DNA of 64,000 bases, taken from assembly GCA_031459715.1 (NCBI GenBank), contig JAVKIA010000003.1, forward strand, positions 62,001 through 126,000, written 5' to 3'. The notes under the pieces were generated by a model, which saw nothing but the letters and a program-made list of their open reading frames with translations, ran no database searches and was not told where the DNA came from. This DNA is from Armatimonadota bacterium. Its GTDB lineage: Bacteria > Sysuimicrobiota > Sysuimicrobiia > Sysuimicrobiales > Humicultoraceae. Position 1 is the first letter of the stretch. Each line of letters begins with the position of its first letter. Shown piece by piece: positions 43,559 to 51,413 of the stretch. A program made the translations under genes and the position numbers.

Positions 43559-44172
43559 AGGATCCCCTTGGTGGACGGCGCGGCCTGGCCCACCACCCGC
43601 GTGGCCTGGTACAGGACGACGCCGGTCCCCTTGAAGGCGGCCTCCAGGAGGTGGTGGGCGCTGCTGCCGTGCACCTGGACCAGGTGGAGCGTCAACCCAC
43701 CGTGGGTGACAAACGCGCGGAAGAACTCTGCACCCAGGTCGGTGGCGAAGCCGCCCAGGACGGCGGGGGCAGGTGCCAGAGCGTAGTGCAGGTAGGGCCG
43801 CCCGCTGACGTCTACGGCCGCCAGGACCAGCGCCTCGTCCATGGGTACGTGCAAAGCGGCAAAGCGGGCGATCCCGCGTCCCTCGCCCAGCGCCGCGCGC
43901 AGCGCCTGCCCCAGGACGATGCCCACGTCCTCCACGGTGTGGTGCGGGTCCACGGCCAGGTCTCCCCGCGCCCGCACCTCGAGGTCGAAGCGGCCATGGT
44001 GGCCGAGCTGGTGCAGCATGTGGTCGAAGAAGGGGATGCCGGTGGCCACCTGGACCCGCCCGACACCGTCCAGGGCCAGGGCGACGCGCACCTCCGTCTC
44101 GGCGGTCTGTCTCTGCACCGTCCCCACGCGCGGGGGGCTTCCAGCCTTCTGCGATCCCCTGGGGGTACTCAT
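43555..44172 (-). CDS. hisB: Imidazoleglycerol-phosphate dehydratase HisB
   Basis: Dehydratase (step 6), 205 aa, monofunctional: there is no N-terminal histidinol-phosphatase domain. Manganese-site motifs: FFDHMLHQLGHHGRFDL, DPHHTVEDVGIVLGQAL and THGGLTLHLVQVHGSSAHHL. It overlaps hisC and hisH by 4 bp on each side. The first about 20 residues are poorly conserved. Confidence 0.96.
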   Translation of the reverse strand: MSTPRGSQKAGSPPRVGTVQRQTAETEVRVALALDGVGRVQVATGIPFFDHMLHQLGHHGRFDLEVRARGDLAVDPHHTVEDVGIVLGQALRAALGEGRGIARFAALHVPMDEALVLAAVDVSGRPYLHYALAPAPAVLGGFATDLGAEFFRAFVTHGGLTLHLVQVHGSSAHHLLEAAFKGTGVVLYQATRVVGQAAPSTKGIL

Positions 44173-45308
44173 GGCCGATCCTCCGAGCCGGAAGGCGGTC
44201 CGTCGGCCAGGCTCTGGTGCAGCGCCTCCAGGAAGCGCGCGTTCTCCTCGGCCGTCCCCACCGTGACCCGCAGGCAGCCAGCCAGCAGCGGCGCGCTGGA
44301 AACATCGCGCACCAGCACGCCCCGGGCGAGGAGGCGGTCAAAGAGGGTGCCGGCCGGGAAGCCCGCTGCGCTGAACAGGAGGAAGTTCGTCTGCGAGGGG
44401 AAGACCGTTACCCCGTCCAGTGTGGCCATAGCCGCACGCAGCCGCTCCCGCTCAGCGACCTGCGCTGCGGCCTGGGCCCGGAAGAACTCGCGGTGCTCCA
44501 GGGCCACCAGCGCCGCCTCCTGGGCGAAGATGTTGAGGTTGTAAGGTGGCAGGACGGTGCGCACCGCGGCGACCACCTCGGATGCAGCCGCAATCCAGCC
44601 GACGCGGCCGCCGGCAAAGGCAAAGGCTTTGGAGAAGGTGCGCGCCACGGCCAGGGACGCATACTCCCGGAGGCTCGACAGCCAGCTCCCCGCCGCGAAA
44701 TCGGCGTAGGCTTCGTCCACCACCACCAGGCAGGCGGCTTCCCTCGCCACCGCCTCCACCTCCAGAGGAGCGAAAACGTTGCCCGTGGGATTGTTGGGGG
44801 ACACAAGGAGGACAAGCCCTGCATCGACCTCGCGGGAGGCGCGGATAACGGAAGCGGCGTCCAGGCTGAAGTCCGCGCGGAGGAGGACCGGCACCACCCG
44901 GGCCCCGCCGGCGACAGCCAGGGGCTCCGCCAGGGAGTACGTGGGGACCGGCAGCACTACCGCTCGCCCGGTGGCGAATGCCTCCACCAGCGCCAGGAGG
45001 GCCTCATCGCTGCCGTTGGTCAGAGCGACCATCTCCGGGGACAGGCCGTAGGCACCGGCCAGGGCCTGGCGCAGGACGTCTGCCTGGGCCGCCGGGTAGC
45101 GGTTCCACCCAGCCTGGGCCACGCGACGCAGCACCTCCGCCTTCAGGTCGGCGGGCCAGTCCAGGGGGCTCTCATTCTGGTTTAGCCGTACCGGCGCGTC
45201 CCGCGGCACATCGTACCCGGGCAACGCTGCCAGCTCCGGGCGCGGAGAGACCCTGGCGGCACCGGCTGCCCGAAGGCTCCCCGTCCCTGGCGTCTCCCCA
45301 CCCATCAT
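44169..45308 (-). CDS. hisC: Histidinol-phosphate aminotransferase HisC
   Basis: PLP aminotransferase, 379 aa. Substrate-binding LNQNESPLDWPADLK, ALTNGSDEALLALVEAF, LLVSPNNPTGNVFA, VVVDEAYADFA, and the PLP Lys in ARTFSKAFAFAGGRVGW. ATG 45308 or the adjacent ATG 45305 is the start; both overlap or touch the hisD stop. Confidence 0.95.
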   Translation of the reverse strand: MMGGETPGTGSLRAAGAARVSPRPELAALPGYDVPRDAPVRLNQNESPLDWPADLKAEVLRRVAQAGWNRYPAAQADVLRQALAGAYGLSPEMVALTNGSDEALLALVEAFATGRAVVLPVPTYSLAEPLAVAGGARVVPVLLRADFSLDAASVIRASREVDAGLVLLVSPNNPTGNVFAPLEVEAVAREAACLVVVDEAYADFAAGSWLSSLREYASLAVARTFSKAFAFAGGRVGWIAAASEVVAAVRTVLPPYNLNIFAQEAALVALEHREFFRAQAAAQVAERERLRAAMATLDGVTVFPSQTNFLLFSAAGFPAGTLFDRLLARGVLVRDVSSAPLLAGCLRVTVGTAEENARFLEALHQSLADGPPSGSEDRP

Positions 45309-46618
45309 CGCTCTTCTACCACCCGATCCCGTACCGCCCGCACGTGCGCCGGGAAGGTCTCGTAGGTGCCCAGCGTCTCAACCACGGGCAGGACTGCGGC
45401 CAGGGCAGCCGGGTCGAGGCGCCCTGTCGAGGTGACCTTCAGGAAACTCAGCACCGTGATGCCCCCCGCGCATCTGGCGGCCCCGCCGGTGGGCAGCGCT
45501 GCCGGCAACCCCATGGCGTAGGTGGCCGCGGAGAACGGCGTCTCCTGGCCCAGCAGCACCTCGCCGGCGTAGCGGATGTCGGCCAGGGTACCCAGGGGGT
45601 TGCGCGTGGCCAGCTGCAGGTGCTCGGGCGCATAGCGGTTGACGAAGGCGACAGCCTCATCCATGGACCCGGCCAGCACCACGGCGCCGTGGCTGCGCAG
45701 TGCGGCGGCGGCGAACTTGCGCCGCTGCTCGGGAAGCTGCTGCAGCACGGCTTCCGCCTCCGCCACCACCGCCTCCGCCAGATCCCGGCTGGTGGTCACC
45801 AGCACCGCAGCGGAGTCGGGACCGTGCTCGGCCTCACAGCACAGGTCCAGCGCCAGGCGCCGCGGATCGGCTCCCTCGTCGGCCAGGATCATGGCTTCGG
45901 TCGGTCCCAGGATGGCGGGCACGCGCACCCCCAGGGCCTGCGCTGCCAGCTGAACGGCGACGATGTGTGGGTTCCCAGGTCCGGCGATCAGCGGCACCGG
46001 GGGGATGGTCTCCGTCCCCACCGCCAGGGCGGCCACGCCAGCGACGCCGTTGCAGCGGAAGATGCGCCGCACGCCCAGCAGATCGCACACGACGAGGACG
46101 GCCGGGTCCACCGAGCCGTCGGGCTGTGGAGGCAGCAGCAGGTTGAGCTCGGGGACACCGGCCACTACGGCGGGAGCCAGCAGGGTGACGGCGATGGAGG
46201 GAAACCGACCCTTGCCCGAGGGCACATAAACTCCGGCCGCGGCCACGGGGCCCACCCGCACCCCCGCGGTCACGCCGTTGGCCAGCGAGGCCTCCCAGGA
46301 GTGGGGGAGGAGTCGCTCGTTGAAGGCCAGCGTGCGGGCGATCATGGTCTGCAGCGCCTCGCGCACCGCCGGGCCCACCGCCCGCTGGGCCTCCGCCACC
46401 TCGTCCTGCGAAACGAGCAGCAGTTCCGGGCTGAGCGCGACACCGTCCCAGCGGCGCGTGTACTCCAGCAGGGCCGCATCGCCCCGCTCGCGTACCTCGG
46501 CCAGGGTGCGGCGGGCGCTCTCCAGCGCAGCCCCGTCCACAGCCAGGGTGGCACGCCGCACCAGCGCCTGTAGGCGCTCGGGCGCGGTGGACGAGAGAGG
46601 GAGGATGTCCAGGGTCAT
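45305..46618 (-). CDS. hisD: Histidinol dehydrogenase HisD
   Basis: Zinc enzyme for the last two steps, 437 aa. PSGKGRFPSIAVTLLAPAVV, VIAGPGNPHIVAVQ-like LIAGPGNPHIVAVQLAAQA, DEGADPRRLALDLCCEAEHG (Zn and catalytic Gln/His), and NRYAPEHLQLAT are all present. It overlaps hisG and hisC by 4 bp each. Confidence 0.96.
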   Translation of the reverse strand: MTLDILPLSSTAPERLQALVRRATLAVDGAALESARRTLAEVRERGDAALLEYTRRWDGVALSPELLLVSQDEVAEAQRAVGPAVREALQTMIARTLAFNERLLPHSWEASLANGVTAGVRVGPVAAAGVYVPSGKGRFPSIAVTLLAPAVVAGVPELNLLLPPQPDGSVDPAVLVVCDLLGVRRIFRCNGVAGVAALAVGTETIPPVPLIAGPGNPHIVAVQLAAQALGVRVPAILGPTEAMILADEGADPRRLALDLCCEAEHGPDSAAVLVTTSRDLAEAVVAEAEAVLQQLPEQRRKFAAAALRSHGAVVLAGSMDEAVAFVNRYAPEHLQLATRNPLGTLADIRYAGEVLLGQETPFSAATYAMGLPAALPTGGAARCAGGITVLSFLKVTSTGRLDPAALAAVLPVVETLGTYETFPAHVRAVRDRVVEER

Positions 46619-47328
46619 GTCTTCAGGCCTTCCAGCGCCGCGATCAGCCGCTGAACCATCCTTGACTTCATCCGCAGGCTCGCCCGATTCACCACCAGTC
46701 GGGCTGTGGAACGGAAGACCTCTGCCACCTCCACCAGCAGGTTGTCCCGCAGCGTGCGGCCCGTGACCACCACGTCCAGAACGGCGTCGGCTAGCCCCAC
46801 GCGCGGGGCGAGCTCCACCGCTCCGTTCAGGGCGATGATCTCCGCCGGCCAGCCCCGCCGCTTCCAGTAGCGGGCGGCGATGCGAGGATACTTGGTAGCC
46901 ACGCGCACCGTCCGCACGGGCGGCCAGTCGTCCTCCTCTCCCTTCCGCACGGCGACGACCCCGCGGCAGGAGCCGAAGCCCAGATCCACCAGCTCGTAGA
47001 CGTCGCCGCCCTGCTCCAGCAGGACGTCGCGTCCCACTATCCCGGCGTCTGCCGCTCCGTGCTCAACGTAGACCGGGATGTCCGCCGGCTTCACTGCCAG
47101 GATCAGCCCCTCTGCGGCCGGAAGCAGCAGGCTGCGCTCCTGCGACGGGTTACTGGCCTCCGGCGCAGCCCCGAGCACACCCGCCCGCCGCAGGAGGGAG
47201 ACCGATTCGGCGAAGAGGCGTCCCGTGGGCACCGCGACGGTCAGGAGGTCGGCCTCCGCGGTCCCGCCGGAGCCTGGCGCCTTTCGCGGCTCATCCCGCA
47301 CGGCCGACGGCTCCCCTGGGGCCGACAT
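46615..47328 (-). CDS. hisG: ATP phosphoribosyltransferase, short form HisG
   Basis: First enzyme of histidine synthesis, short form lacking the C-terminal ACT-like regulatory domain, so it needs HisZ. Features: VAVPTGRLFAESVSLLRRAG, KPADIPVYVEHGAADAGIVG, VATKYPRIAARYWKRRG, LNGAVELAPRVGLADAVLDV. The start is uncertain: ATG 47328 (GGAGG touching it, 38-bp overlap with hisZ) or GTG 47301, which has AGGGGAG nine bases upstream. Confidence 0.94.
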   Translation of the reverse strand: MSAPGEPSAVRDEPRKAPGSGGTAEADLLTVAVPTGRLFAESVSLLRRAGVLGAAPEASNPSQERSLLLPAAEGLILAVKPADIPVYVEHGAADAGIVGRDVLLEQGGDVYELVDLGFGSCRGVVAVRKGEEDDWPPVRTVRVATKYPRIAARYWKRRGWPAEIIALNGAVELAPRVGLADAVLDVVVTGRTLRDNLLVEVAEVFRSTARLVVNRASLRMKSRMVQRLIAALEGLKT

Positions 47329-48586
47329 CCTCCGGCCCCGCGATCGCCCGCAACGCCCCGGGGAGAGAGAGGCGCTCCTCGCGCCCGGCGTCGCGGTCCA
47401 GCACCCGCGCGCCGTCCTCCCCCACCTGCACCACCCAGCGCACGGCAGCCGCCTCCGCACCGCGCACCGCCTCTTCCCACCCCTGGCGGAACGCCAGCGC
47501 GACAGCCAGGCCCCGGGCGCGCAGGCTGGCGGCGAAGTGCAGCGTGGCAGCACGGGCGGGTGGTCCGCCAGCGCCCAGCACGATAACCTCAGCCGACGGC
47601 GTTACCCCGTCAGGGATGGTGGAGAGAACACGCTCCACCCCCACCGCGAACCCGGTGGCCGCGGCAGGCGTGCCGAACCGCTCCAGGAGGCGGTCGTAGC
47701 GGCCTCCCCCCAGCAGGGGATAGCCGCTGCCAGCGCCGTAAGCTTCGAACACGACCCCGGTGTAGTAGCCGAAGTCGCGGATGATGCCCAGGTCGATCCC
47801 GACCAGGTCCCCGACTCCGTACTCCCCCAGGCGCTCCATCAGCGCGCCCAGCTCCTCCAGGGCACGGACGCCGCGTGGCGAGGAAGCCAGGGGCCTGGCT
47901 CGCTGCAGCACGTCCGGACCGCGCAGGTCGGGGAGCGCGCGCAGCAACCGCCGCAGCGCCGGGGGGAGGTCCAGGGTATCGAGCTCGACGAACGCCTTGC
48001 GGTAGAGGTGGTCGCGCACCTCCTCCCGCAGGTGGGGAGGCAGTGGGAGTAGGGCCTCATCGATGAAGTCCAGGTGGCCGATGTGCAGGACCGCCCCGGC
48101 GGCGCCGGCCCGGCGCAGGCACGATGCGGCCAGGGCGATGACCTCCGCGTCGGCATCCAGCACCTCCTCGCCCAGCAACTCCACCCCCGCCTGCGTGAAC
48201 TCCCGCAGACGCCCCTGCCCCTCTTCCTGGCCGCGGAAGACCGACCCCACGTAGGCCAGCCGCAAGGGCCGACCGCTGGCCGGGAGGAGACGGGTGGCTG
48301 CCAGGCGGGCCAGGGGAAGGGTAAAATCGGGGCGCAGCGCCAGCAGCTCGCCCCCGCGGTCGGTGAGCTTGAAGAGCCGGTCGGCCGTCCCCGCCCCCGC
48401 GCCGCGGGTGAAGGTCTCCAGGTACTCCAGCGTCGGCGGCGCCACCTCCTGGTACCCCCAGAGACGGAACTCCCGGCGCAGGAGGTCGCACAGGGCGCTG
48501 CGCCGCGCTGCCTCAACAGGTCCCAGGTCGGGCAGGCCAGGCGGAACCTGCTGCCAGCGGGGTGGGATGACGTCAGGCAGGCGCAT
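47291..48586 (-). CDS. hisZ: ATP phosphoribosyltransferase regulatory subunit HisZ
   Basis: Class II aminoacyl-tRNA synthetase paralogue (HisRS-like), 431 aa, that binds histidine and partners short HisG. Motif 2-like YVGSVFRGQEEGQGRLREFT and LLGGGRYDRLLERFG with GFAVGVERVL are seen; the anticodon-binding region is short. It is the first gene of the his operon. ATG 48586 lacks its own ribosome site; GGAGG at 48612-48616 serves a duplicated copy of its start region. Confidence 0.94.
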   Translation of the reverse strand: MRLPDVIPPRWQQVPPGLPDLGPVEAARRSALCDLLRREFRLWGYQEVAPPTLEYLETFTRGAGAGTADRLFKLTDRGGELLALRPDFTLPLARLAATRLLPASGRPLRLAYVGSVFRGQEEGQGRLREFTQAGVELLGEEVLDADAEVIALAASCLRRAGAAGAVLHIGHLDFIDEALLPLPPHLREEVRDHLYRKAFVELDTLDLPPALRRLLRALPDLRGPDVLQRARPLASSPRGVRALEELGALMERLGEYGVGDLVGIDLGIIRDFGYYTGVVFEAYGAGSGYPLLGGGRYDRLLERFGTPAAATGFAVGVERVLSTIPDGVTPSAEVIVLGAGGPPARAATLHFAASLRARGLAVALAFRQGWEEAVRGAEAAAVRWVVQVGEDGARVLDRDAGREERLSLPGALRAIAGPEDVGPRGAVGRAG

Positions 48587-48616
48587 AGGCGTCAGGCAGG
48601 CGCACGGACATCCTCC
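48571..48616 (-). promoter_or_regulatory. Duplicated hisZ start region with short leader frame
   Basis: The 15-bp sequence CGTCAGGCAGGCGCA occurs at 48571-48585 and again at 48590-48604, 19 bp apart. The first encodes the hisZ start; the second has its own GTG (48605-48603) with GGAGG six bases upstream. Because 19 is not a multiple of three, that GTG opens a 10-codon frame (RLPDAYAPA after the start) ending in TGA at 48573-48575, 14 bp past the hisZ ATG. hisZ would be reached by coupled reinitiation. Confidence 0.5.
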
Positions 48617-48621
48617 GTCTG

Positions 48622-48647
48622 TATCTCTTTATCTTGGTAAAGAGATA
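48622..48647. promoter_or_regulatory. Candidate his-operon operator (perfect palindrome)
   Basis: TATCTCTTTA (48622-48631) and TAAAGAGATA (48638-48647) are perfect 10-bp inverted arms around a 6-bp centre, 36 bp before the hisZ ATG. The AT-rich site stands out in GC-rich DNA. A TrpR-like YerC protein, a family linked to histidine genes in Gram-positive bacteria, is encoded at 50199-50525 and is the likely binder (inference). Confidence 0.65.
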
Positions 48648-48863
48648 GCTAGAAAAAGTACGGACCCATTTAGGGTACGCAATCCACGGGCAGTCTGTCA
48701 ACCCCTCTTCGTCGGCACGACGGTCCCACGCCCCGCAGCCGGGGCAAGAAGGACGGTCCAGCCCCCGGTGGGGACCGGCATCCTGGAAGGGAATGCCGTC
48801 ACCGGAATCGAGGTGCGCGGCGGGCGTGTATTTCCCATATGGCCGCGGACTGCTTTTCAGCTC

Positions 48864-48884
48864 ACTTTCAACGCGGTTGAAAGT
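48864..48884. promoter_or_regulatory. Perfect 21-bp palindrome in gene-free DNA
   Basis: ACTTTCAAC-GCG-GTTGAAAGT spans 48864-48884. It lies in the 319-bp stretch 48648-48966, which holds no recognisable gene, between the his operator and a membrane-protein remnant transcribed the other way. It looks like a repressor site for the remnant's promoter; the regulator is unknown. Confidence 0.5.
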
Positions 48885-48966
48885 CAAGTTCCAAGAAGAA
48901 GGATGCCGTCCGCCTGGGGCGGTAGAAGTCCCATACGACAGCGGACGTCGCGTCGGAGGTGCGCGC

Positions 48967-49150
48967 ATGAACGGAGGCATCCGTCTCGGCCTGAGCCTCC
49001 CGGTGTTTCTGGGATCGCTCATCGCCATGTTTGTGGGCACCTTTACTGGCCTGCTGGGGATCTGGCTCTACCTGGCCTGAAAATTGCGGTCCCCGAGTGG
49101 ATCAAGGTCGGACATGCCCATGCGGCGTGCGATCCTGCGCGCCAAGCGGG
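48967..49150 (+). pseudogene. N-terminal remnant of a membrane protein
   Basis: ATG 48967 with GGAGG seven bases upstream opens a 37-codon frame with one membrane helix (LSLPVFLGSLIAMFVGTFTG). It stops at 49078-49080. The next frame continues directly as LKIAVPEWIKVGHAHAA, which fits a loop after the helix, so a one-base deletion near 49075 appears to have cut a larger membrane protein. After about 49130 no further match is seen. It could instead be a genuine 37-aa peptide. Confidence 0.45.
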
Positions 49151-49515
49151 CCCGGGGAAGGGCGCGACCTACTGTCAGTAAGACAACAGATCGTGGCAGT
49201 TCGTGGCAGCCGTGGCCGCCCGTCCGCCGTCCACGCGCCGTCCGAGCCCGGGTGCTCCCGCAAGTCTGGTACGCTGGAGGGTGTGGCCGGGTGTCCTGCC
49301 CTGATGAGGTCCTCCGGCAGCGCCGGTGGGACCGGCGGAGGAAGAGCCGTGCGCTCCGCGCGGCCAGACCGCGTCCCCTGTTGTCCCGAGTGCAGGCGGC
49401 CCCCTGTGCCTGGCGGGCCTGTCCCGACCGCCGCTAGCGGACGTGCCCGGCCGCACCTTCCAGCCGCCCCCAGGCCTGGCTGAGGAGGAGAGGGCTGCGT
49501 GACGATCACGTCGCC
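49151..49515. other. Gene-free stretch
   Basis: No coding frame here has a plausible start, ribosome site or family motif, and no RNA fold or repeat was recognised. It lies between two gene remnants and is probably decayed sequence. Confidence 0.4.
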
Positions 49516-50120
49516 ATGACCTCCCGCCCCTCCTCCTCTCTGGCCGGCCTGCCCGGCGGCGGACCCGTCACCTGGATCATCCTGCTGGCGAACGCCGCCA
49601 CCTTCCTCCTCGACTTCATCGGCGCCGGCGGCCCCCTCGACGCGCTGGTCTTCCGCACGTGGGAGCCGCTGCCCCGCCCGTGGACCGTGCTCACCTACGC
49701 GCTCGTCGGCACCGGCCACCCGCTCTGGCTGCTGGTGGGCCTGTACGTCTTCTGGATGTTCGCCGGTAGCCTGGAACGGTCGTGGGGCCGCGTCCGCTAC
49801 CTGAGCAGGCGCTCCTCTTCTTCGTCCTCCCGGTGCAGTTTCGCTGGATCGCCGTAGGGGCTGCGACGCTGGTCTTCCTCAGCTTCCCCTTCCCGCTGGG
49901 GTTGTTCGCGCTGGCAGGGCCCGGCGTCGCCTGGGCGTCGGCGACGGGGCGGGTGGACCCGGCCACCTGGCGGCCCAGGTGGTCACGGGGCGGGCGAGGG
50001 CGGCGGGCCGTCCGGCGGGGTAGGCCCACCCTGAATCCGCTGGTCTGGTACCGGCGGTGGCAGACGAAGCGCCGCTTCCGGCGGCTGCTGCGGCAGGTGG
50101 ACCTGGAAGACCAGCATTAG
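49516..50120 (+). pseudogene. Rhomboid-like membrane protein remnant
   Basis: The first part (from ATG 49516) reads VTWIILLANAATFLLDFIG and LVGLYVFWMFAGSLERSWG, typical of the N-terminal helices of bacterial rhomboid-like proteins. Near 49800 the frame shifts to one encoding LLFFVLPVQFRWIAVGAATL and LVWYRRWQTKRRFRRLLRQ up to TAG 50118-50120. The helices that carry the catalytic Ser (GxSG) and His are not present between the two parts, so an internal deletion with frameshift is likely. Confidence 0.65.
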
Positions 50121-50196
50121 TTATCGGTGACCTTCGGCGCGCCGGACGCCGGCACCAACGGGCGGCAGGTGGACCTGGAAGACCCGCATTAGCTAT
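50091..50196. repeat. Direct repeat, two 34-bp copies
   Basis: CGGCAGGTGGACCTGGAAGA followed by C(C/A)(C/G)GCATTAG(T/C)TAT occurs at 50091-50124 and 50163-50196 with about three differences. The first copy is the 3' end and stop codon of the rhomboid-like remnant, so its tail was duplicated. Confidence 0.7.
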
Positions 50197-50198
50197 AG

Positions 50199-50525
50199 CT
50201 AGCGGGGGCCAGGCGGGCGCGGGCGTACCCCCATCCGCGTGAGCACCAGCCGGTAGCCGTCAGCGCCGTACTCCAGGAAGCGGCGGACGCGGCTGATGGT
50301 GGCACTGCTGGCTCCGGTGCGCTGGCCCACCTCTTCGTACGTGTGGCCCTCGAACAGTAGACGGGCGATCTCCAGCCGGGCGGCCATCGCCTTCACCTCG
50401 CCGACCGTGCACACATCCTCCAGGAAGCGGTAGCACTCCGCCACCGAGCGCAGGCTGAGCAGGGCCTGGCAGAAGCGGTCCACCAGCGGGTCCTTGAGCT
50501 TGGGGTTGACGCGGGGGGTGCGCAT
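50199..50525 (-). CDS. YerC/YecD-type TrpR-related regulator
   Basis: DNA-binding protein of the TrpR superfamily, 108 aa from ATG 50525. VNPKLKDPLVDRFCQALLSL, VCTVGEVKAMAARLEIARLL and the helix-turn-helix YEEVGQRTGASSATISRVRR are characteristic. This family is proposed in comparative genomics to control histidine genes in Firmicutes. It lies 1.6 kb from the his operon, which has a palindrome before hisZ. Its coding frame is intact amid remnants, arguing for selection. Confidence 0.85.
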   Translation of the reverse strand: MRTPRVNPKLKDPLVDRFCQALLSLRSVAECYRFLEDVCTVGEVKAMAARLEIARLLFEGHTYEEVGQRTGASSATISRVRRFLEYGADGYRLVLTRMGVRPRPPGPR

Positions 50526-50599
50526 CGCCGGGCACCGGGCCCTCTCTTCGTCCCACCGCGGCGGCTTCCTGCCGCCGGCCGGCGCCGGTGGGGACGGCG

Positions 50600-50885
50600 C
50601 CACGCCCGCACGGCGTACAGGCGCCACTCCCCGGGGACGCCCTTGAGCGTGTGCACGCCCCCGGTCGTCGAAAGCGATCCCCGATCCAGCTACCAGGTCC
50701 CTGACCGTGCTCGTCGCCCGCACCGCCCCACCGGCGTCTGCGACATCACCCGCGCCGCCATGTGCACCACGATGCCGCTCACCCGGCTGTCCTCCACCTC
50801 GCCGGCGTGCAGGCCTGCCCGCGCCTCCACCCCCAGGCGGCGCACCTCGCTGATTATGGCCCGAGCGCAGCGGATGGCCCTGGCG
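50600..50885 (-). pseudogene. Class III adenylate/guanylate cyclase C-terminal remnant
   Basis: Going down from 50885, one frame reads AIRCARAIISEVRRLGVEAR then AGLHAGEVEDSRVSGIVVHM and AARVMSQTP, a typical cyclase catalytic region. A frameshift leads to ATSTVRDLVAGSGIAFDDRG, and another to THTLKGVPGEWRLYAV, the usual family end. Two frameshifts and loss of the N-terminal half mark it as a remnant. Confidence 0.75.
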
Positions 50886-51177
50886 GCTCCGCGTAGAGCC
50901 GCTCACCTCGGTGCAGGCCGTAGGCGATCTGATACGTCTGGTGCTGGGCGCGCGTGGTGGGGGTGTGGGCCGCCAGATAGCGCACCGCGGCCAGCAGGAT
51001 GCGGGAGGCCTCCGGCGAGTCGCGCCGCAGGGCGAACTCTCCCACGGCCGCGTAGATGCGCTCGCCGACGGCGAAGAGGACGAGCACGTGCCCGTCGGCC
51101 TGGACCACCAGCCGCCCGGCCGCGCGCACCTCCGCCTCGCTGGCGACCCGGATGAAGGCCTCAGCGGAGGTGGTCAT
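50854..51177 (-). CDS. Rieske-like N-terminal fragment fused to unknown sequence
   Basis: An open frame of 107 codons. The first 45 residues (EAFIRVASEAEVRAAGRLVV, VLVLFAVGERIYA) look like the start of a small Rieske 2Fe-2S protein, but no CxH or CxxH cluster motif follows. The rest (EASRILLAAVRYLAAHTPTT, YGLHRGERLYAEPPG) is not recognised. The 3' end runs into the cyclase remnant. It is probably a chimera formed by deletion. Confidence 0.4.
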   Translation of the reverse strand: MTTSAEAFIRVASEAEVRAAGRLVVQADGHVLVLFAVGERIYAAVGEFALRRDSPEASRILLAAVRYLAAHTPTTRAQHQTYQIAYGLHRGERLYAEPPGPSAALGP

Positions 51178-51246
51178 GCCATCCCTGCACCCTCATGCCG
51201 ACCCGACACACCCGGGGTGTTCTCTGACCTGGAACGGTCTCCTCCC

Positions 51247-51255
51247 TGTTATAAT
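51247..51255 (+). promoter_or_regulatory. Extended -10 promoter element before tRNA-Ser(GGA)
   Basis: TGTTATAAT is a consensus extended -10 element 47 bp before the tRNA. It likely drives the tRNA and perhaps lepB. Confidence 0.45.
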
Positions 51256-51302
51256 CTTTGCAGCGAGGCTTTGCAGGCCGTTCACACCGGGAAGCTGGTC
51301 GC

Positions 51303-51395
51303 GGAGGGGTCGCGTAGCCCGGTAGCGCGCCCGCCTGGAGAGCGGGTAAGCGGCCACAAGCCGCTTCGCGGGTTCAAATCCCGCCCCCTCCGCCA
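51303..51395 (+). tRNA. tRNA-Ser (anticodon GGA)
   Basis: Class II tRNA, 93 nt: acceptor GGAGGGG/CCCCTCC, anticodon stem CCCGC/GCGGG around CTGGAGA (anticodon GGA), long variable arm AAGCGGCCACAAGCCGCTT, T-loop TTCAAAT, encoded CCA. It ends 18 bp before lepB. Confidence 0.96.
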
Positions 51396-51413
51396 GCGAT
51401 ACCAGACCCAGCG

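Noticed and set aside
44341-47553. Long minus-strand frames extending hisH, hisG and hisIE upstream
   Set aside because: The extra N-terminal parts are out-of-frame shadows of the neighbouring his genes; ribosome sites and 4-bp overlaps set the shorter starts.
48587-48966. T-box or histidine attenuator upstream of hisZ
   Set aside because: No T-box core (AGGGTGGNACCGCG) and no His-rich leader peptide on the minus strand; the mini-frame has no His codon.
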